Origin: Kryptolebias marmoratus
Taxonomy: Eukaryota > Chordata > Actinopteri > Cyprinodontiformes > Rivulidae
NCBI RefSeq assembly: GCF_001649575.2
Contig: NC_051445.1
Location: 3,462,462 to 3,526,461 of the forward strand
DNA length: 64,000 bases
Reading direction: 5' to 3'
Shown here: in pieces, positions 59,721 to 64,000 of the stretch
Layout: each line of letters starts with the position of its first letter
Numbering within the stretch: the first letter of the stretch is position 1
The notes under the pieces: model-generated
Told to the model about the DNA's origin: nothing
Seen by the model: the letters and a program-made list of their open reading frames with translations, nothing else
The model's database searches: none
Position numbers and translations under genes: made by a program

Positions 59721-59916
59721 CGGCTCCAAGTGGCGCACGGACGCAGAAGTCTCAGGAAGTCGCGCGCACTTTGTCCCAGATCTCAGGGTTGTGTTGGAGC
59801 GAACAGCTTTTATTTCTGCAGGATCCGGGGTCCTGTTGGACTCATGGTGGAGGCTGGGTCCTGTCAGACCTGAGGCCAGCTGCTCTTTGGGACGCTCCGG
59901 TCCGGTTCCCCCTCCC

Positions 59917-59922
59917 CTTATA
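59917..59922 (-). promoter_or_regulatory. Possible TATA-like box of tbx20
   Basis: Minus strand reads GGAATTATAAGGGGAGG, about 300 bp upstream of the start. An inverted CCAAT (ATTGG, minus) is about 20 bp further upstream. GC-rich surroundings suit a promoter. Transcription start not verified. Confidence 0.35.
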
Positions 59923-60059
59923 ATTCCAGCCGGCCCCTCCAATGGCTGCCTCTGCCTGCACGTGACGCCCCCGCCGTCCCACAGAGGCCCTGAAAGCGAG
60001 CAGCCAATTAAATAACCACAGGCTGTCAGGCGTTTTCTTTTTTCATACCAAAGAGCCAA

Positions 60060-61450
60060 AAACACACACGGAGAGGAGAGATGGGAGGGAATAATGTGAG
60101 AATTTTATGACTGGAGGCTGATGACAGACCGAAGTGACAAATCTATGCATATATGAGAGGGAATCCTTCGCTGGAAAAACTAAGATTACTCTTTGATTTA
60201 AAGGCCTCTAAAAGGTCCAAAGACAAACATGTTGGGAACCCCAAACCCAGGATGTCAAAAACAGTCAGTCAGGGTGGAAGAAGGAGAATAAAGAAGCCTT
60301 AAAGAGTTTAACCAACCTAGATTTCTTATTTTTTTTAAAATTAACTCCTTTATTTGTTATTCTGCCACTTCCATCATTCTGTTGACTGTTTTAATTGATT
60401 TCAACACATCTGATTCAAACTTTAACTCAAAATCAGTCATTTCATAGTGATAACTCTTTATTTTTTTAGATTTTAAAAGACAAATCCAACATTTAGCAAA
60501 TCGTTTCCATATTTTTGTTGTTAAATGTGATATATCTGTGTACCGGATAGACATGATGTCAGCCTGCATGAAACTAAACACAAGAACGTTTCAGCTAAAT
60601 GAAGCAAAACGTGAGAGAAATCAGTTCAGTTTATCCAACAGATTTAGTCTTTTTCTGCTTCATCTATGTTGCAATTAGAGAAAACAGGAGAGAAAATGTG
60701 TTTTTTCTACCATTTAAAACCCTGATCAGGTCCTACTGGGTCAGAAAAATTACATCACACCCTGCTTTTTATCTAATATTTAAATAACAGAACATACAAC
60801 TTTCTTCTAAATATCCCCTCTGATGTTTAAAGAGAAGTTGGGTTTATTTCGTTGTGAATAAGTTGATTAAAAGCATCCTGGGTTTTGAATTACACTGAGC
60901 CATATTTTAGCACGTTGTGTTTTTATGCTGGTTGTTTTTTCAGGATTTCTCACTTGAAGTCAGAAAGTTTGGAAATATTTAAAATAATTCAAGAGTTTTT
61001 AATGTATCAGGGGGATATAGACCAAAAGTATCTTTAAATTAGGATTAAACATTTTCTGTTTTTTCACCCTGTTGGCGTTCTACTCACTAAAAACTAATGG
61101 GTTAAATAAAAACTCTTTGCAGCCCCAGCTCTGGGTCAGATCTGGACCGATCTCGGCAGGTTGGATTAAAAACCTACCAGATCAAATTCTTCTGACATTT
61201 TTTCCCCCATCCTAACTTTATTTATTGCATCCTGAAGCTGAGGTGCAGTCAAACCTTTTGACCCAATATTTGATCAAACCAACCCAACAGATTCAACTCG
61301 GCGACAAACATCAAAAAACCTCAGTTTTTAGAACGATGTGTTGTTGCAGCTTCGGCTCCTGGTCTTAATTTATTATACAGAGGCGACTTTTTCAGTGTCA
61401 GGCACCCACATCAGTTCAATGAGCTGGCTCTGCTAAACAAAGCATCTGCT
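60060..61450. other. tbx20 upstream intergenic DNA
   Basis: AT-rich after the promoter. No exon, RNA gene or clear transposon was recognised. Confidence 0.5.
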
Positions 61451-61679
61451 TTATTCTATATATGCAGGGTCTTCTCACTGTCCTTGGTTTGAGCCCCAGA
61501 TGCACAACATCTGCACTGTTTGGTTCACAGCAGCCAATGAGAGAGACTAGAGGAAGCCACATTCAAGCTGAGGAGATTTCCAGGAGCACCTGGCATCATG
61601 TTCCCAAAGTGCTGACCTCTGTGTTGTCGGTTTCTGTGTGTCTGAGTGTGTGTCCTCAATGTGACTTTCTCTCTTCTCC

Positions 61680-61930
61680 GGGAGACGGCGGCTCGCCCAC
61701 AAACACAGAGCCAGAGACCGGCCAGGCAGCTAAACCTATTAGGAGGCTCCTGAATGCAAATCCGCTGCTGCAGATATTTAATAAGAGACCTGCGCTGGCA
61801 AATCAGATTACCTCGCAATTGCCAGTGGATAATGTGCTAAAAGCTTTCCAACTTAAGCATCCCTCCTTACTGAATATTATTCACACTTTGAGGGGCCAGA
61901 TCCACCTTAAAGAAACAGACAGCGTGAGGG
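61680..61930. promoter_or_regulatory. Candidate conserved element 2 kb upstream of tbx20
   Basis: Unique, balanced-composition segment that includes CTCCTGAATGCAAATCCG (octamer ATGCAAAT), CAGATATTTAATAAGAG, GGCAAATCAGATTACC and TTGAGGGGCC. It sits in a long open frame (61462-61983), but no start, splice context or protein family supports coding. The texture resembles developmental enhancers of vertebrates. Conservation untested. Confidence 0.4.
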
Positions 61931-62629
61931 GTGGTGCCTTTAACAGGATGAGCCACACAGGAAGCAAAAATAATACACAGTGAGATGGTTTTTACTCTTT
62001 TTTAAATCATGGCAAAGTGATAAAGAACAACTGAGATTATAAAACATTTAAAAAGAAATTAACACCTCAAAATAAACAGAAATGAACTCATTTCGGCCTT
62101 GTGTAAAAACCAAACTGAACACAAAGGACACTTCATTCAGGAGCACAGATTAACGAATTATTAGCAGTAATTCTGAAAATATAACAAATTTTCAAAGAAA
62201 GCAATTCTTTTAAAAAATGTCCTTACAGGGAATTTAAAACAACTTTTATCTTTAAAATAAATGTGTAAATTTATCTTGTTTTTGTCCACATTGAGCCCTA
62301 ATGTGTAAAAATACTTTCATTGACAGACATGTTTATATGTAAATTATGTTTCCTGAATACAATTATGTCATCAATTAAAGCCGTATGTGATGCTTTTTAG
62401 GAGTTTTAGTGTGTGAATGCAGCATGCACATTATTTATTATTGTTTATACTTTCCGACATGTTTTTGTTTGTGCATGAAACTGTCAACCTGATTGGGAAT
62501 ACAGTGCTGAGACCTTTAGTATTTGTAACATTTATAATTTCTGAATTATTTTATTTAATGTAAGAAAATGTATTTATGAAACTACTTTGAGATTCTGTCA
62601 ATTCTATCAAAAACATAATTCTCTGAAAT

Positions 62630-62860
62630 CTATTTATGCTCCTTTTAGCTTTGAGCCACTCTGCATATTTTAGCTTTTAACTAAGATATTATTAATTGTA
62701 GCTTTTAGCTTTTAGTAACTTTAACTATTCAGTTAACAGTTCATTCTTCAACAAATTTCACTCAGCGCTCAGTTCACACAAAATGCAATTTGTCTCGTTT
62801 AAATTTTATTTTAAGAAGGAAAAAAGGAATTTGGTGAACACTAAAGGGAAATGGAGAACA
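62630..62860 (+). repeat. TTTTAGCT-rich dispersed repeat, copy 3
   Basis: GCTCCTTTTAGCTTTGAGCC, TATTTTAGCTTTTAAC and GTAGCTTTTAGCTTTTAG, ending in TCAGTTCACACAAAATGCAA. It matches the order of the copy at 27470-27900. Confidence 0.6.
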
Positions 62861-63079
62861 GAACATCTTTGTCAGTGCTAACGGAGGACAAAATTTTGAA
62901 AAAAATAAAAGATTTTCGGATATTTTAATGCTAAATATGTTTTTTTAAAACTAAAATCAGAATATATGTAGATTTTAAACCAAATGAATACAAATATTTG
63001 TACTTTTTGTCTTTATGATTTAAAATTTAAAGAAAAATCTTACACTTGCATAGAAAATATTGTCTTTTCTAAGCTGAGC

Positions 63080-63560
63080 TGTAAGTGAAGAGGTCTGCAG
63101 CTCTGTGACCTCCTGCTGCACATCCGTTGATCTCAGCAGCAGCAGATAACAGGATGACAGGCGACGGCTCACCACGCTGCGAGCCTGCAGCACTCAGGGA
63201 TATGACGACGAAACAGTCGGAACAATTATTCAGGGGATAAATGGTCGGCGCGTGAAAAGGTCAGCAACAAACGACAGCCAATTCCCCGCAGAGTGGAATC
63301 AGAGGAAAAATAATCGCCCTGTGATTGAATTGAATCCTGGGACATTTGAGCCACAGTAATGAAATGGCTGTTGTTCTGACCCGACCCTGTCACCTCCCTG
63401 ACAGTTTTATTTTATTTTATTTTTTACCAGATTACAGAGCAGGCGGCAGGAATATGTTTAATATATGTGCATACTTTTGTTTTGTCCATGTAAATCCCCA
63501 TTATCACAGCTGCTTCTGCATATTACATGACAGTGTTCACCTGCAGGGCTTGCAGGGCAC
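63080..63560. promoter_or_regulatory. Candidate conserved element about 3.5 kb upstream of tbx20
   Basis: Unique segment with CAGCAGATAACAGGATGACA (GATA and MEIS-type sites), CAATTATTCAGGGGATAAAT, GAATCCTGGGAC and CTCCCTGACAGTTTT, then a second patch at 63480-63560 with CATTATCACAGC and CATGACAGTGTTCACCTGC. Balanced composition in AT-rich flanks. Inferred, not tested. Confidence 0.35.
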
Positions 63561-64000
63561 CAGAGGGCTGATTTCTGAGAAACCTGATTTATGTTGCTTC
63601 ACTTCATGGATCCTCTTTATAAAAATCAGGTTTGAACCTTACAGCTTCTTCTGGATCATTCAGACAATCAATTATCTGATTATTTATGCTCCTTTGTATG
63701 GATTTTTAATTTACTCAGATAATTCTACTCTTTGATTGATTTGTTTTTTTATTTTCATAAGCTCTTTGTAAAGATAGGAAATAAAAACAGGTGAAGTAAC
63801 AATTAAGTAACAATTACTTATTCAATAAATCAAACATTTGACTTTTATAGGTTAAAATGCAAACCAAATGCAAAACAAAGAACTGTAAGTCAGTGGGTAA
63901 AACAGAGGGTAATTAGGTGAAGTGGGCACAGGTGAGATGATTACAACGAGGCGCAGGTGAAGATGGGCGTGGCAGGAAAACAAGAGACTGACTGAGGAGA

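Noticed and set aside
59562..60065. 167-codon minus-strand ORF covering the tbx20 start
   Set aside because: It overlaps 5' UTR simple repeats in another frame; only the MEYTSSPKP frame matches TBX20.

Overview
The window is vertebrate nuclear DNA, almost certainly from a teleost and probably a percomorph. It has multi-exon genes with GT/AG introns, AT-rich intergenic DNA, typical fish interspersed repeats (LINE, RTE-like, Tc1-like and hAT-type remnants), microsatellites, and two runs of N (46924-46960 and 52786-52901). Nothing prokaryotic is present: no operons, no CRISPR array. Genes were recognised by translating exons and comparing them with remembered vertebrate families. No database search was run.

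Layout. (1) 1-20.7 kb holds three minus-strand genes: crppa/ispd (5' four coding exons; the rest lies off the left edge), sostdc1 (two exons, complete) and ankmy2 (ten exons, complete). This is the CRPPA-SOSTDC1-ANKMY2 neighbourhood of human 7p21. (2) 20.7-33 kb is an accessory stretch with a Tc1-like transposase relic, a local duplication, a secreted two-domain C-type lectin gene and a two-exon EcKL/CHK-type small-molecule kinase gene, both on the plus strand. (3) 33-60 kb holds herpud2 (plus) converging on tbx20 (minus, eight coding exons, complete), the HERPUD2-TBX20 neighbourhood of human 7p14. The gene-poor DNA between them contains an 11-bp minisatellite organised into a 154-bp higher-order repeat, an RTE-like relic, a large ATCC microsatellite, a DNA transposon and stretches that look like tbx20 cis-regulatory DNA. 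(4) 60-64 kb is tbx20 upstream DNA with two further candidate conserved elements.

The genes do not form one pathway. CRPPA makes CDP-ribitol for alpha-dystroglycan glycosylation. SOSTDC1 is a secreted BMP/Wnt antagonist. ANKMY2 is an ankyrin/MYND adaptor linked to cilia. HERPUD2 is an ER-membrane ERAD factor. TBX20 is a cardiac transcription factor.

The points most worth a second look are the herpud2 locus lacking recognisable ubiquitin-like-domain exons, with a possible decayed one at 35455-35517; a Pro-to-Val change in the TBX20 T-box FPET motif; a GATA/NKX-type enhancer candidate at 45.0-45.5 kb; the 154-bp higher-order repeat; and a perfect 28-bp palindrome. I found no convincing new multi-gene system.
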